Position numbers and translations under genes: made by a program. Below are positions 9,139-20,700 of a DNA stretch of 64,000 nt, piece after piece; position 1 is the stretch's first letter, and each line of letters starts with the position of its first letter. The DNA comes from Nocardia donostiensis (GTDB lineage Bacteria; Actinomycetota; Actinomycetes; Mycobacteriales; Mycobacteriaceae): positions 1-64,000 of the forward strand of contig NZ_MUKP01000024.1 of the NCBI RefSeq assembly GCF_002081715.1. The letters run 5' to 3'. The notes under the pieces are model-generated. The model was not told the origin of the DNA. It made no database searches and saw nothing but the letters and a program-made list of their open reading frames with translations.

Positions 9139-10575
9139 TCACCCGGTCGCCGCCACCGCCTGGCGCGGCTCGCGGGACAGTTCGTCGGGCAGGACGGTCG
9201 AATCCGGTGCGCCGAGGCGGTAGCGGGCGCCGCGATGGTCGTCCGGCAGCCGATCGCCCGCGCCGAACAGCTGGTCGCGCAGGGTGCCCGGCTCGTACTC
9301 GGTGCGGTACGCGCCCCGTTCGGTCAGGACCGGGACGACATAGCGGACGACGTCCTCGAACGTCCCCGGCGTGATCGCATACGCGAGGTTGAATCCGTCC
9401 ACGTCGGTGTCCGCGGCCCATTCCTGCAACCGATCGGCGATCGTCTCCCCCGACCCGACGAATACCGGTCCGACACCGCCGATCGCGGCGAAGCGCCCGA
9501 TATCGCGCACCGTCCATTCCCGGCCCTCGTCGTCGGACTCCTGGAACGCCGCCACGATGGAACGGATCGCGTTGCTGTGTACCTCGCCGATCGGGTCGTC
9601 GAGGTCGTAGTGGGACAGGTCGACACCCATCCAGCCGGAGACGAACACCAGGCCGCCTTCCACACTCGCGTAGGAGAGGTACTCCTGGTGTTTGCGCCGC
9701 GCGGCCTCGTCGGTCGCGTCCGGAACGAGGGTGGCCAACGCGTAGATCCGGGCGGCGTACCGGTCCCTGCCCGCGGCCACCAGCGCGTCGCGCACAGTAC
9801 GCACGGTCCGCGCGAGCACCCGTTTCGACGGTGCGGCCACGAAAATCGCCTCCGCGTTCTCGGCGGCGAACCGTACGCCGCGGGATGAGGCGCCGGCCTG
9901 ATAGATCACAGGGGTGCGTTGCGGAGACGGTTCGGACAAATGGATCCCCGGTACCGTGAAATGCTTTCCGCCGTGCCCGATGTGGTGCACCTTCGCCGGG
10001 TCGACGTAGACGCCCGCGGCGGCGTCGCGTACCACCGCGTCGTCTTCCCACGAACCCTCCCACAGCTTGTAGAGCACCTCGAGATACTCGTCGGCCTGGT
10101 CGTAGCGCTCGTCGTGGTCGAGTTGGTCGGCCGCGCCGAAATTGCGGGCCGCGGACGGGAGGTATCCGGTGACCACGTTCCAGCCGATCCTGCCTTTGGT
10201 CAGATGGTCCAGCGTGGACAGGCGGCGGGCGAACGGGTACGGGTGTTCGAACCCGGTGCCGGTGGTGACACCGAAACCGAGATGGTCGGTCACTGCCGCC
10301 ATCGCGGAGACCAGTAGCAGCGGGTCGGCGACCGGGATCTGCGCGCCCTGGCGCAGTGCGGCCGTGTCGTTACCGCCGTATACGTCGTAGGTGCCAAGGA
10401 CGTCGGCGATGAATATCCCGTCGAAACGCCCGCGCTCCAACAGTCGCGCCAGGTCCGTCCAGTAGGTCAGCTCCTTGTACTGGTGCGACCGGTCGTCCGG
10501 GTGACGCCACAAGCCGGGTGACTGGTGCGCAACGCAATTCATGTCGAAGGCGTTGAAACGGATACGACGGGTCAC
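9139..10575 (-). CDS. NtaA/SnaA/DszA-family LLM monooxygenase
   Basis: The 478-residue protein begins RIRFNAFDMNCVAHQSPGLW and carries RFDGIFIADVLGTYDVYGGN, FEHPYPFARRLSTLDHLTKG, RIGWNVVTGYLPSAARNFG and HDERYDQADEYLEVLYKLWE. These are diagnostic of the nitrilotriacetate/pristinamycin/dibenzothiophene-sulfone monooxygenase group (SoxA/DszA, NtaA, SnaA). These use FMNH2 from a separate reductase. Start is GTG at 10575, preceded on the minus strand by a GGAAGGAAA-type ribosome-binding site. Given DszC-like neighbours, a sulfone-cleaving (DszA-like) role is plausible, but the family is broad and the substrate cannot be read from sequence. Confidence 0.87.
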   Translation of the reverse strand: MTRRIRFNAFDMNCVAHQSPGLWRHPDDRSHQYKELTYWTDLARLLERGRFDGIFIADVLGTYDVYGGNDTAALRQGAQIPVADPLLLVSAMAAVTDHLGFGVTTGTGFEHPYPFARRLSTLDHLTKGRIGWNVVTGYLPSAARNFGAADQLDHDERYDQADEYLEVLYKLWEGSWEDDAVVRDAAAGVYVDPAKVHHIGHGGKHFTVPGIHLSEPSPQRTPVIYQAGASSRGVRFAAENAEAIFVAAPSKRVLARTVRTVRDALVAAGRDRYAARIYALATLVPDATDEAARRKHQEYLSYASVEGGLVFVSGWMGVDLSHYDLDDPIGEVHSNAIRSIVAAFQESDDEGREWTVRDIGRFAAIGGVGPVFVGSGETIADRLQEWAADTDVDGFNLAYAITPGTFEDVVRYVVPVLTERGAYRTEYEPGTLRDQLFGAGDRLPDDHRGARYRLGAPDSTVLPDELSREPRQAVAATG

Positions 10576-10686
10576 AGGCGTTTCCTTCCGGTGAGTGTGC
10601 TGGTGAAGGTCATGGCTTCACCCTCACCGCCACCGCTGCCCCAGGCACTGGTTGGGCGCACCGTGATCGAAACACGCCCAGTGGCC

Positions 10687-11493
10687 CTACAGACGGGTAA
10701 GGGGTTCTGCTGCATATACGTCGTGCAGAAAGCCGACAAGGTCGGGTCGCACCGGCAAGGACGTGTCGCCGATGCGGTGCACAGCTGTTCCCGCTGTCCA
10801 GGAGTTCATGACCACTGCTGCGTCCAACTCTCTTACCGCCGCCGGGGTGATGGGGCGAATGTCTTGCGGCACACCCCTCTCGGCGAGCTGGCGTCGAACG
10901 ATGCCCATCGTGGTCCCGGTGAGGATTTCGCCCTCGGGCCAGACAACGGTGTCACCGTCGAAGAATGCCAGGTTCCAGATGGACGCTTCGGTGAGCTTGC
11001 CGCGTCGGTCCGTGAATGCGGCGTCGTCGAACCCGGCTTCGCGGGCACGGCGCATGAAAAACGTCTTGGCACCCTCGCCGACGTGCTTGATGTCGGGCAT
11101 GAATCGCTCATGCTCGAAAACCGCCAATGCCAGCGGCCCGGCGGGACCGTCAGAAGGCGGTCCGGTTCGGATCAGCGTGTGGAGCGACGGCGGTCGTTCG
11201 TCGTTGGTGAACTCTCCGTTCGCATCGAAGACGGTGACCGTCAGAGAGGCATCCGGCGGCGACGAACCCACTGCGCCCCGCAGATCGTCTCGGATCTGCT
11301 CGTTCGGCAACTCCGCACCGAAAAGCTTCCTCGAGGCCGAAGCCAGCCGCTCGAGGTGCAGATCGAGACCGCGAACCCCGCCGTCGCGGACCTGCATCGC
11401 CGTGAAATGCGCGAACCCGGCGAATGCCACCCCGGACAGCAGGTTCGGGTCAGCCGGTTCACCGTCTACCACGGTTGAATACTGGACAGCCAT
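10687..11493 (-). CDS. Class IV aminotransferase (aminodeoxychorismate lyase/BCAT-like)
   Basis: The 268-residue protein has the fold-type IV PLP enzyme features: the HFTAMQVRDGGVRGLDLHLE N-terminal region, the PLP-lysine segment MPDIKHVGEGAKTFFMRRA, the conserved glutamate of KLTEASIWNLAFFDGD, and the phosphate-binding turn ILTGTTMGIVRRQLAE. The group includes 4-amino-4-deoxychorismate lyase, D-amino-acid and branched-chain aminotransferases; the PLP lysine followed by H rather than the usual pattern does not settle the reaction. Start ATG at 11493 was chosen because it directly follows a promoter with a MerR-type spacer operator. The gene is monocistronic. It may detoxify or recycle an amino compound in response to the MerR signal, which is inference. 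Confidence 0.83.
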   Translation of the reverse strand: MAVQYSTVVDGEPADPNLLSGVAFAGFAHFTAMQVRDGGVRGLDLHLERLASASRKLFGAELPNEQIRDDLRGAVGSSPPDASLTVTVFDANGEFTNDERPPSLHTLIRTGPPSDGPAGPLALAVFEHERFMPDIKHVGEGAKTFFMRRAREAGFDDAAFTDRRGKLTEASIWNLAFFDGDTVVWPEGEILTGTTMGIVRRQLAERGVPQDIRPITPAAVRELDAAVVMNSWTAGTAVHRIGDTSLPVRPDLVGFLHDVYAAEPLTRL

Positions 11494-11506
11494 GGGCTCG
11501 AACGTA

Positions 11507-11530
11507 GACCTTGACGCCAACGTCAAGGTC
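11507..11530 (-). promoter_or_regulatory. MerR-type operator in a 20-bp-spacer promoter
   Basis: A perfect 10-bp inverted repeat, GACCTTGACG and CGTCAAGGTC, is separated by 4 bp. On the minus strand it sits between a TTGACC -35 element and a TACGTT -10 element spaced by 20 bp, the over-long spacing typical of MerR-activated promoters. The ATG of the aminotransferase gene at 11493 follows within about 10 bp of the -10. No merR gene is present in the window, so the regulator must be encoded elsewhere. Confidence 0.72.
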
Positions 11531-11590
11531 AAATCGAGCCCGGCGCCAGAAGGTCTCACCCGAGACACGAAGCTGAGCCGACCGTGGCCG

Positions 11591-11695
11591 TCACACGCCA
11601 GATGGTTTTTCGTGGTCGGGCCCCGAGACCGTCAACAACGGCTCGATCGAGCGCCACCGTTCCTCGGTCAACTCATACCTACGCGTCACGACCAC
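11591..11695 (-). pseudogene. IS5-family transposase, N-terminal stub
   Basis: The frame VVTRRYELTEERWRSIEPLL followed by TVSGPDHEKPSGV and a stop matches the first 34 residues of IS5-family (DUF4096/helix-turn-helix) transposases, whose next residues would be the RRVVNGI and WRDLP segments. It is cut short after 34 codons. The stub lies 50 bp beyond the stop of the 22.6-kb gene, reading away from it. No terminal inverted repeats were identified. Confidence 0.68.
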
Positions 11696-11744
11696 ACATC
11701 GAATCGAACCGGCACCTCGACCGCGCAAGCTTTGAGGACACTTC

Positions 11745-14700
11745 CTAGCGATCGGTGGCCTCGGGTTGCTCAGCCAGTTGCGTGTTCTTGCGCGACCAAG
11801 GCGTTGCCTTCCCGCTGGATGGCTCGGTGTTGCCGCTACCCGAGATCGGTAGCGGTGGGCTGCCCGCTGCGCCAGATTCGCGCCCGAAACCTCGTGTATC
11901 TGTCTGCTGGTGCTCATCGGTACCGTGCTCCCTGCCGCGACCTCGACCGCGGGGCGAATCGGACTCGTCGAGTTCCCAGGGCTCACGAGGGCGCTCTCCG
12001 GTGCCCACGGGAATCGGGGGAGGTTCGATGTCGTCGAGCGGGAACGGCGGGTAGACGGGTGGGCCGACAGGCAGCAGCTCGCCGTCGGTGTCGTAGCTGA
12101 GGTCCACCCGGCGACGCTCGCCGGACGGCGAGCTGGCCGAGGTCGAGAGGAAGTCGGTGAGCCATCGGACGAAGTTCGATTGGCTCCGCGAGTAAGCCTG
12201 CACGTCGACGTCGTGCGGGAGGATCGGGGGCTCCCCGAACAAGAGCAGACCAGCGATCGATGCGAAGGTTCTGATCACCGTGTCGCTGCCACGCATGATC
12301 AATGGTGCTTGGAACAGCATGTAGATCGCATTGGCGTAATGCCGGGCAGCCTCCGCTGATCGGTCGGCGGGTGAACTCAGTGCGGTATCCATCTCGGCGA
12401 TCGCCGACTCGAAGATCCGGCGTTGATTTTCCGGATGTGCCGTCACGGTGATGAACTTCTCGGCGCCGGGGTCGAAGGGGTCGACGCGGCCTCGGTCATA
12501 TCCCTGCCGTGCGGTGTTCACCTCTTCCGCGGCCCGCCCCCGATACAGAGTGTTTCCGTGTTCCAGGGTCCCGTCGTACAGCTCGATGATGTTCTGCAGC
12601 ACATCAGCATCCGGAGCATCGTTGTCGAAACGGCTGCGGATTATCTCCCCGATTGCGCGGAAGGTTTCGAAGGCAGGGGTTTCTTTCCCGCCCCGCCATA
12701 GTTGGGCATCATCGTCCCACCGAGACCCGTCCTTCTCCCGGTGTTTGGCGCCGAAGGTATCGATGCCAGGGTGATCGGACAAGTGCCGCGACCGGAATTT
12801 ATCTGGCGGTACGCGCTTATAGTCGTAGCCTTTCAGGCGAGCGCGGAGCACGGACGGGTGCATATCTTGCTCGCCCGGCTCGGCCTTCAACGCGTCGGAC
12901 CGGAGTGCCCACTGATAGCGCTTGTGCGAAATCCACCAGTACAGCTCGTACAATCTCCTGCGGCGTTCGTCGGACGAGTTCGCCGAATCCCATCGGCTCA
13001 CCAGCTTCGCCCATCCGCGGTTGGCTACACGCGCTTGCCACAGCGAATAGATTTGAATCCTTGCGCGCTTGTTGGGGTCCTGACTGTTCATCACCAGCCA
13101 CGGCGACGGGAAAGGTGTGCGGCCGAACGGGCCGGCTCCCGCACGGACCGCCGAAAAATGCGTATTCCTGTCACCGATCGCAATGTGCTCGTTCGTTGAT
13201 TGCCGCCGAGACCCGGCGTGTTCGGCGGGCCCATCGTGGACGGCCGTGTCGCCCGATTCCCTCGGCTCTGCCGTGTCGAACCGCGGCTGGGCCGACCACG
13301 GTGTCGACCCCATTTCGGCAGGCATATCTCGACTGGGTTCCTCCGCCGCACCACGCTCGGCCGATTCCGGCGTCGGCCGCCGGTGCGACGATCGCCCGCT
13401 GTGTGCTGCCGTTTCCGCAACCGGCTCGAGGTCGATGTTCTCTGGACGCTGGTGTCCTGCGGTGGCATCGATCAGCTCTGCCGACGACGACGGCGGCGCA
13501 GATGTGCCCGTGACCTGTCCCTCGGCCGCCGACCTCCCGTCGTCGCTCGGTCGGGAACCGATGCGCGAACCGCCGGTTGTATCGCCGCCGACACGAGAAT
13601 CCAGGCCGTTCGACCTGTCGTCACGCTCGCTCGGACTCGTCGCCCCGACCGGCCGAGGCCGGAGCCGCCCGGACTTCACGGCGACCAGCGACAGGAGCGC
13701 GAAAACTGCCGCGCCATTATCGATTTCGCCGCGCAGCGCAAGATCGAGCGCCTCCGCTGCCGACAGGCGCACCTGCCCCATGCCGATTTCATCGGATTCG
13801 CCCGAATCCGGACGGGAGACCGCGGACAGGTCGCGAGCCAAGTAGATTCGCCGACGCTCGCTACTGATCCAGGGAAGCGGTGTCTCGTTCACCAGCTCTC
13901 CCCATTCCCGCGCGGCGATACCGGCCTCCTCGGCCAATTCCCGTCGGACGCCGGCCAGCGGATCCTCGCCGGATTTGTCCAACGTGCCCGCAGGCAATTG
14001 CAGGACCCAGCGATCCAGCGCCGGACGGTATTGGCGGACCAGGACGACCTCATCGGTACGCTCGTCCCACGGCAACACCATGACCGCGGAGCGGCGAGTC
14101 ACCATATCCTGCTCGACCACGCCCCCGTCCGGCGTCTCGAATCGGACCCGGCGCACCTCGTTCGCCGGGCTGCGGTACATCGTGATCTCGCCGCCAACAG
14201 GGGTCAGCGGCTGCGCACCATATCGGCCCACGAGATCCGAGGGCGGCGCATTGCGTGCCGCGCGTAGTGGCCGCCGCGGCGGGTCGGCGGCGGGCCGCAA
14301 GGCGATATCACCGAATGTTTCAGCGGCCGCGGCCAGCACGCCGACCGCCGCCGCGGAATCCACGGTGTCGCCACCGACAACCTCGGCGATCGCCTCCTCG
14401 AGCGGCATCCGGAACAGGTTCGGTGCCTGCTGGGCATCGTCGAGGTCTTCGACCTCCCGAGCCACCAGGACGCGGGTGACGGCATTCGACAGGCCACCGC
14501 TGCGCACCATATCTGTCGCCAGCGACCATGCCCCACCGGCACGTAACCCGTTCGCGGCCAGGATTTGTTCGGCCGCCTGCAGCGGATCCGTATCGACCGG
14601 GAGCACCCCCGTCGGCAGTTCGAGCACCGCGGCGCCTACCGCTGGGCGGAATCGTCTGGTCAACAGCGCGCGGCCCTGCCGGTCGACCGGGACCACCGCT

Positions 14701-17700
14701 ACCGTTGCCGGCACGTCGATCACATCGCGCGGCAGCACCTTACCGTCCGGCATCCGGACATGACTCTGCAGCATGTCGAATGTGGGCCCCGAATACACCG
14801 TCTCGGTCGACTCCACTCGGAACTGCGGTCGGCCGGCCTCGCCAGTCACGGCCGGGTTCGACTGCTCCGAATCCGCGGGGCTCCGACCGGTTTCCGGAGA
14901 GTCGGAATTCTCCGGCGAGTGCACCCCCGGCCCGGCCGCCGGCTCACGTTCGTCGGGCCCGGCGCGGTGCGGCGCCGAGTCCTGTTGTTCCGTGGTGTCG
15001 GGTCCGCTGTCGTCCGGGCTGCTACCGATCAGCCCTTCGAGCAAAAATGTAGGGGCATCCGGTGATTCGGGTGTCCGTAATCCGCTCTCGGCAACCGCGG
15101 CCCGCAACAGCGCGAGGTGATCGGCTTCCGCGCGGATTTCCTGGGTGCCCAGCCGGATCGCGTTACGCATCCGGTCGATTGTGGTGACGTTCCAGACTGC
15201 GACCTGCATGCCCATGGCGCCGGCCCTCTGGACCAAGTCTTCGGAGAGGAGTTGGTAGGGAACAGCGACCGCGGTCGCTCCCGACTGCCCGGCCTCGGTG
15301 AGCAGTGCGTCGATATCCTTGGCGCCGGGATATATCGAGCGGGCCATCCAGCCGACAACACCACGCAGACCGCGGCCCGCCACGGTCAGCGAATTGAGTT
15401 CCGCCACCCGGCCGTAGCCCAGGGCAAGATCCTCGGCAGCGGCCAGCACCCGGAGGTCAACCGCCTGCAGTTCCCCCGGCACACCGTGTTCCGCCAGGGT
15501 GTCGCCGATTTCGCCGACTCTCGCCCGGACCTCCTCGTCGGACCATTTCGGGCCCGCTTTCACCGTCGCGGTCACCGAAACGTCTTGTTCTGCTGCGTCG
15601 TTGAACACGGCCAGGGCGCGGCAAAGGTCACGGAATTCGGTGATGTCCCGATCGGATCCGAGGGTGACGGCGACCGAATCCACGCCCAGGCCGAGAGCGT
15701 TCGTCAACGACCGCCGAGCGTGTTGCGGACCGTTGACCGCGAATTGCGCTGTGATTAGCGGCCTCTCGGAGAAACCTTCGGCGCGGTCGAGCGTTGTCCC
15801 GGGCTCCTGCCGGCCGTCGGCACGAGCGGAGGTTTCACCGGCGGGTCCAACCTGTAACGGCAGGCGGCCCGGAGGGGCGAGCGCTGGATCGAGTTGCATC
15901 GCGCGCCGATCGGCGGCCGGGTCGTCCACCTTCGCGACGATGCTGTGAGTCCACGAGGGGACCTCGATGATGCGGCGGTGCGCCTCCCGAGGCACTTCGT
16001 CGCCCCGCCCGACGAGAATCAGCGCGACGTAGTGCAGGAATTCGGTGGGTTGTGCGGCACTTGCCAGCGCATAATCCAGGTCGAAACCGTGTCCGGGGTA
16101 GGGGTCGAGCGTGAATGGGAAACCGCGTTCACTCGGCAGCCGGACGACATTCCGATCGACAGTCGGGTCGAGGCCGTGGCCGAGCGGCCCTGAACCGAGA
16201 AGCCGTCCGTTCATCCCGGCGGCATCCGCGCCGAGGGCGCTGATCGGATCGCTCGACTGCGCCCCTGACCACCGGTATCGGGAGCTGGTGTCGGTGGCGC
16301 TGTCGTAGCGGGTGCCGCGCCCCGGAGATGCGCCGACAATGCTGTGCTCGAAGGCGTAGCCGGGCCGGCCGATCAGGACCGGAAGCGCCGACACCACCGG
16401 CGGCGTCGACACCACCAGGGACCCGTAGCTGTATCCGAGTTTCGACATCCGCGCATTGGTTACCGCGCGCAGCGCGAGGACGTCGCGCGCGAACAGCCGG
16501 CCACCGGCCTCGGCCAGGGTCGCCGTGGCCGCCAACTGCTCCTTGTTGTTCGCCGGTGCCTCATAGCCGATCCAGCACGCCACCACGACCTTCGTGGACG
16601 GATCGGCCCGCACCAGTTCCTCGTACAGGTTGCGGGCGGATGCCAGCCGGGTCGGCGCCGACTGGAGGCTGGTGTTCACCCCGTCCACGTACCACACGAT
16701 GTGCTCGGCATCCTCGACCCGGGAGTTGCCGATGAAGAAAGTTCCCGCACCGTTGCCGCCGAACGCGTTCGGGTCCACGCCCATTGTCGACACGATCGGC
16801 CGGGGAATATCGCGATGTACTGTCACCGATCGGGTCAGCGCCTCGTCGATGGCGACGAGGTTCCGGAACACGTCCGCCCGGCTTACCCTGCTGATGCCCT
16901 TCGCGGAAACTTCTCGGTAGATCTCGGCATAGACGGTGCGGCGGTAATACTCGTCCGCATAGGTTGCGACCTCGGAGGGGATGCCCGGGGCTCTACTGAG
17001 AATCTCTGGGTAGGCCGCGACCACAGCGCGCTGCTGGTTCGTCGACAACTCATCCCACCACTGCCGATTGGCCGCGGCGAGCCGGTGGGCTCGGGTGAAG
17101 TCGTCCGGAAGTTCTCGATGCAGCAGAGCTTCCGGGCCGCCGCGCGGCGCGAGGGCCGTACGAGCGACCTCCCGAACCGTAGCGTTCACCACGGGCGCCG
17201 GCCGGCCCGTCTCCTGATCCCGCGGCAGGGCATGGTCGTGCGGCGATACCGGACCGATGCCGGCTCCGGGCAGGTACTCGCTGAAGCGAACGACGCCGTT
17301 CGACCCGTCGAAGAGCCGTAACCGGTCCGTCCGGCCGGCCAGGATACGGCCCACATTGTCCAGTGATTCCGTGCCTACTTTGGTGCGGTCGTCGATGTAC
17401 AGGAGAAATTCGTCGTCGATGGGCTTGCCGAGGTCGAATGGCGCTTTCTCGTACCCCGCCACACGGAGATTCATCCTCCGCACGAATGCCGTCCGGAAAG
17501 CGAAATCCGCGGCCGGGAACCGGCTCGAGAACTGCCGGCCCGGAAGTCGCACGGCCGAGGCGGGTTCGCCTGCGCGGGAGGTGACCCCGTAGTACAGCTC
17601 GGTCTGCGGCCCGAGATCCGCCAGTGCGGCACCCAAGGCGTCGATATTCCGCTCGTCGCAAACGATCACCGCATCCAGCGCCTGCGTGACGGACTCGCGC

Positions 17701-20700
17701 GCGAGCGCCGCCTTCGCCACCTCGCCGCCACCTCTACCGTGAACGAGCAGCTGCCGTTCGATACGCGCCCCCGAACCCGGTGCCGTATACAGCGCCGCCA
17801 TATCCGCTGACAAACGGTGACCGTCAGTGCCCGACCACATCACCACCCGCACCGGGCGGTCCGGATTTCCCCGGGCCGCCACCTCGTAATGGTTGCACGC
17901 CAACTGCATGCGCTGATCCAGACGACGCAGATCATTCGCCGAACCGTCCACATGCCACGCCTCGGCTACCGGCTGCGCACTACCCAAGGACACGATGGCA
18001 GATTCGGCGCCCGGAGATCCGGTGTCGAACCACTCGAGCAGAACGGTAGGCTCCGGCACACCCGGCGTATCCACCGTCACCGCCCGATGAACGGCCCGGA
18101 TCAACAGGTCTCGGGAGTTCAGCAGATACTTCCGCAGGGCTTTCTCTGGTCCGGACAGGTGGTCGATCGCGGCCGCGTCCTCGAGGGCGGTACCAGCCTT
18201 CACCTCGAGCTCATGGATCGCCCTGGCCAGCGCCCACCGATTCGCCTGGTCGCGGACCTCACGCGGGAATCCGCCCGCCTTGCCGACATATTCGGGCCAG
18301 ACCCGCACCAGCGTCCGCAGCTCGTCGACATCGAGGTCGGGTATTCGACGCGCGTTCTGGGCGGCGTGCACCGCGCAGTCGTCCGCGGCCAGGGACGCGG
18401 CTTGTTCGGTGCGGTACTCCTGCCACTCGAAGGCCAGGTCCTCCGCCGTGGCGCCACGACCCCAGTGGGACCGCAGAATATCCTCGGCTCGCGCGCGGTG
18501 ATCCGCATCGGGTGGCACGTAGCTGGGTAGCCCGGACCGCGCATCGACAGATCCGATCAGGTCGAGGTCACCGGCGGGGCGCCCTGCTGCCGCAGAGGGT
18601 TCGTGGGGGACCGCAGACTGCTCGTCGTCCGGGGTGCTGCCGATGCGGTCCTCCGGTGAAGTCTCCGAATCCCCGGGCCGGTGTCGTGAGTCGAAGCCCT
18701 CGGCCGCCGGGTCGGCAGGTACAGGGCGATCGGCCGACCCGCCAGGCCGACTCATGAAATCGAACTCGATACTCTCGCGGACCCGGCCATTCGACAGGGG
18801 TTCCGACCGGGTGATCCGACAGTTCACATCCGGGACCCGTCGCCGCAGCAGATCGAGCGATACCGGCGCGCCGGGATACGGATCGGGCCGCCGGATATAG
18901 GACAGCTGGCCGACCAGCCGTGGATACCCGCGACTGTCATGGACCGAAGACACCACCAGCGCAGGATCGGAATCGACACTCGACCGGGCGAGGTCACCGA
19001 TACGGGGAATCGCGTCGAGGAGGTCGGGGGCCAGCTCCGACGGGACGGAATCAGGCAACCGATCCGCCACGTCCGCAGCGATATCGGTCGAATCCCACCC
19101 TTCGATATTCGGACGGACCACCAACTCCCAGCCGAAACCACTGTACTTTTCCCGCATGGCGGAGGCATGTGCCTGCGCGTCTCGATAGGCGTCCAGCAGC
19201 GTATAGGTCGAGTCGCCGGCCAGCCGGGCCGTGATATCTCGTAACATCGCCGCGTGCTCACGCCGCATAGCGCGGTTACCCAGCAACCACCCCTCCGGGG
19301 CCCGGTATCCGGTATCGGGATCCAGGAACCCGACCGTGCCGCGCAGCCGGTCGAGGAAGGCCTGGCGCACCATGACGTGGTCGCCTTCGGGGAACAGACG
19401 ACCGAAACGATCCGCCGCCCGCAACGCCTCCTCCACTGTGCTGACCCGCTCACCCCATTCGTTCAGCACCCGGCCGAATACGCGCGTCGAGCTGAACCGT
19501 CGCGACATCAGATCCTCTAGCGCCAACTCGATGCTCTGCACCAGGGCCTCGGGCTCCGACAACGTCTGCAAGTCCGCCGCGGTAACCCACCGGCCGATAC
19601 GCATCGCCTGAGCGAACTCCTCGGGTGACAAGTCCCACTGCTCTGTCGATTCGGCGACCGCCTCCGGTGAGGCGATCATCTGGGTCTTGGTTCTCTCATC
19701 GAACCCCGTGGCGTTGACGGCGAAACCGAGAATTCGGGCGGTGACCGACGACAAGCCGTGCACCAGGGCGCGGTCGTGTACCAACCGCGCCGATCGCAGC
19801 TCGTCGTAGTTGTCGGGGTTGTCGCTACGCCGGCCGCCGCCGTAGACGACATCGCTCCAGGCGTCCGCGGCGACCGCCAACACGATCTCGCGAGGTTCGG
19901 CGCCCTGGAGCAGACAGTTTTCCACGAGAAGACCCAGGTCCGCGGCGATATCCATACCGTTGTGGCAGAACGCCCCCACACCGTATTCGCGCAATTCGAA
20001 GGCGTCGTCGTAGATCTGGTTGGCACGACCGATATCCGGATCACCGTACAACGTCCGATTGACGAACAGCCCCTCGGCCGCGAGCCGGATCCCACGCCGA
20101 ATCTCCGGAACATCGACATCGAGCTCGTCGAGGCGACCCTGCGGCCACCTCGTGTAGAGCGCCTCGGTGACCTCACCGATCTCGCGTTCGATGATCCGCT
20201 CGGGCAGCGGCGGGAGATCGGGGCCCAGCAATCGGTCCTTGATCCAATCCCCCGCGATTACATCCTCCGGCCGGTTGCGTTCCTGAGCCCAGGCGTAGAC
20301 ATCGGGCAGCCCCGCGAAACGTAGCCCGTCCGTGTCCGATTTCCACGAGCGTTCCACCAGATCGGCATGCGATACGGCACCGTCCCACCCCACCGATACC
20401 CGCAGACGTCCACGGGTGAGCGCCGCCGTGGCGACCGGACCGGCCCCGGCAGGTCGCCGGTGCTGCACATGCACCGCAGACCAGCCCTCCGCCGCCAGTT
20501 TTCGGTACAGCCACTGCGGGACCGACAGTTCGACCACATCGGGCACCGCCGGCGCCGGCATGCCCAAACCCCTTGCCGCCGCGGCGAACCCGACTATCAC
20601 GCCGTGTCCGGCCAATTCCGGGGAAAGTTCGTCGGCATGGATCGGCGGAGGCGAGGCCGACTGGGCCCCGGCGGTGCCGTCGGTCGCAGTCTTGTCCGGT

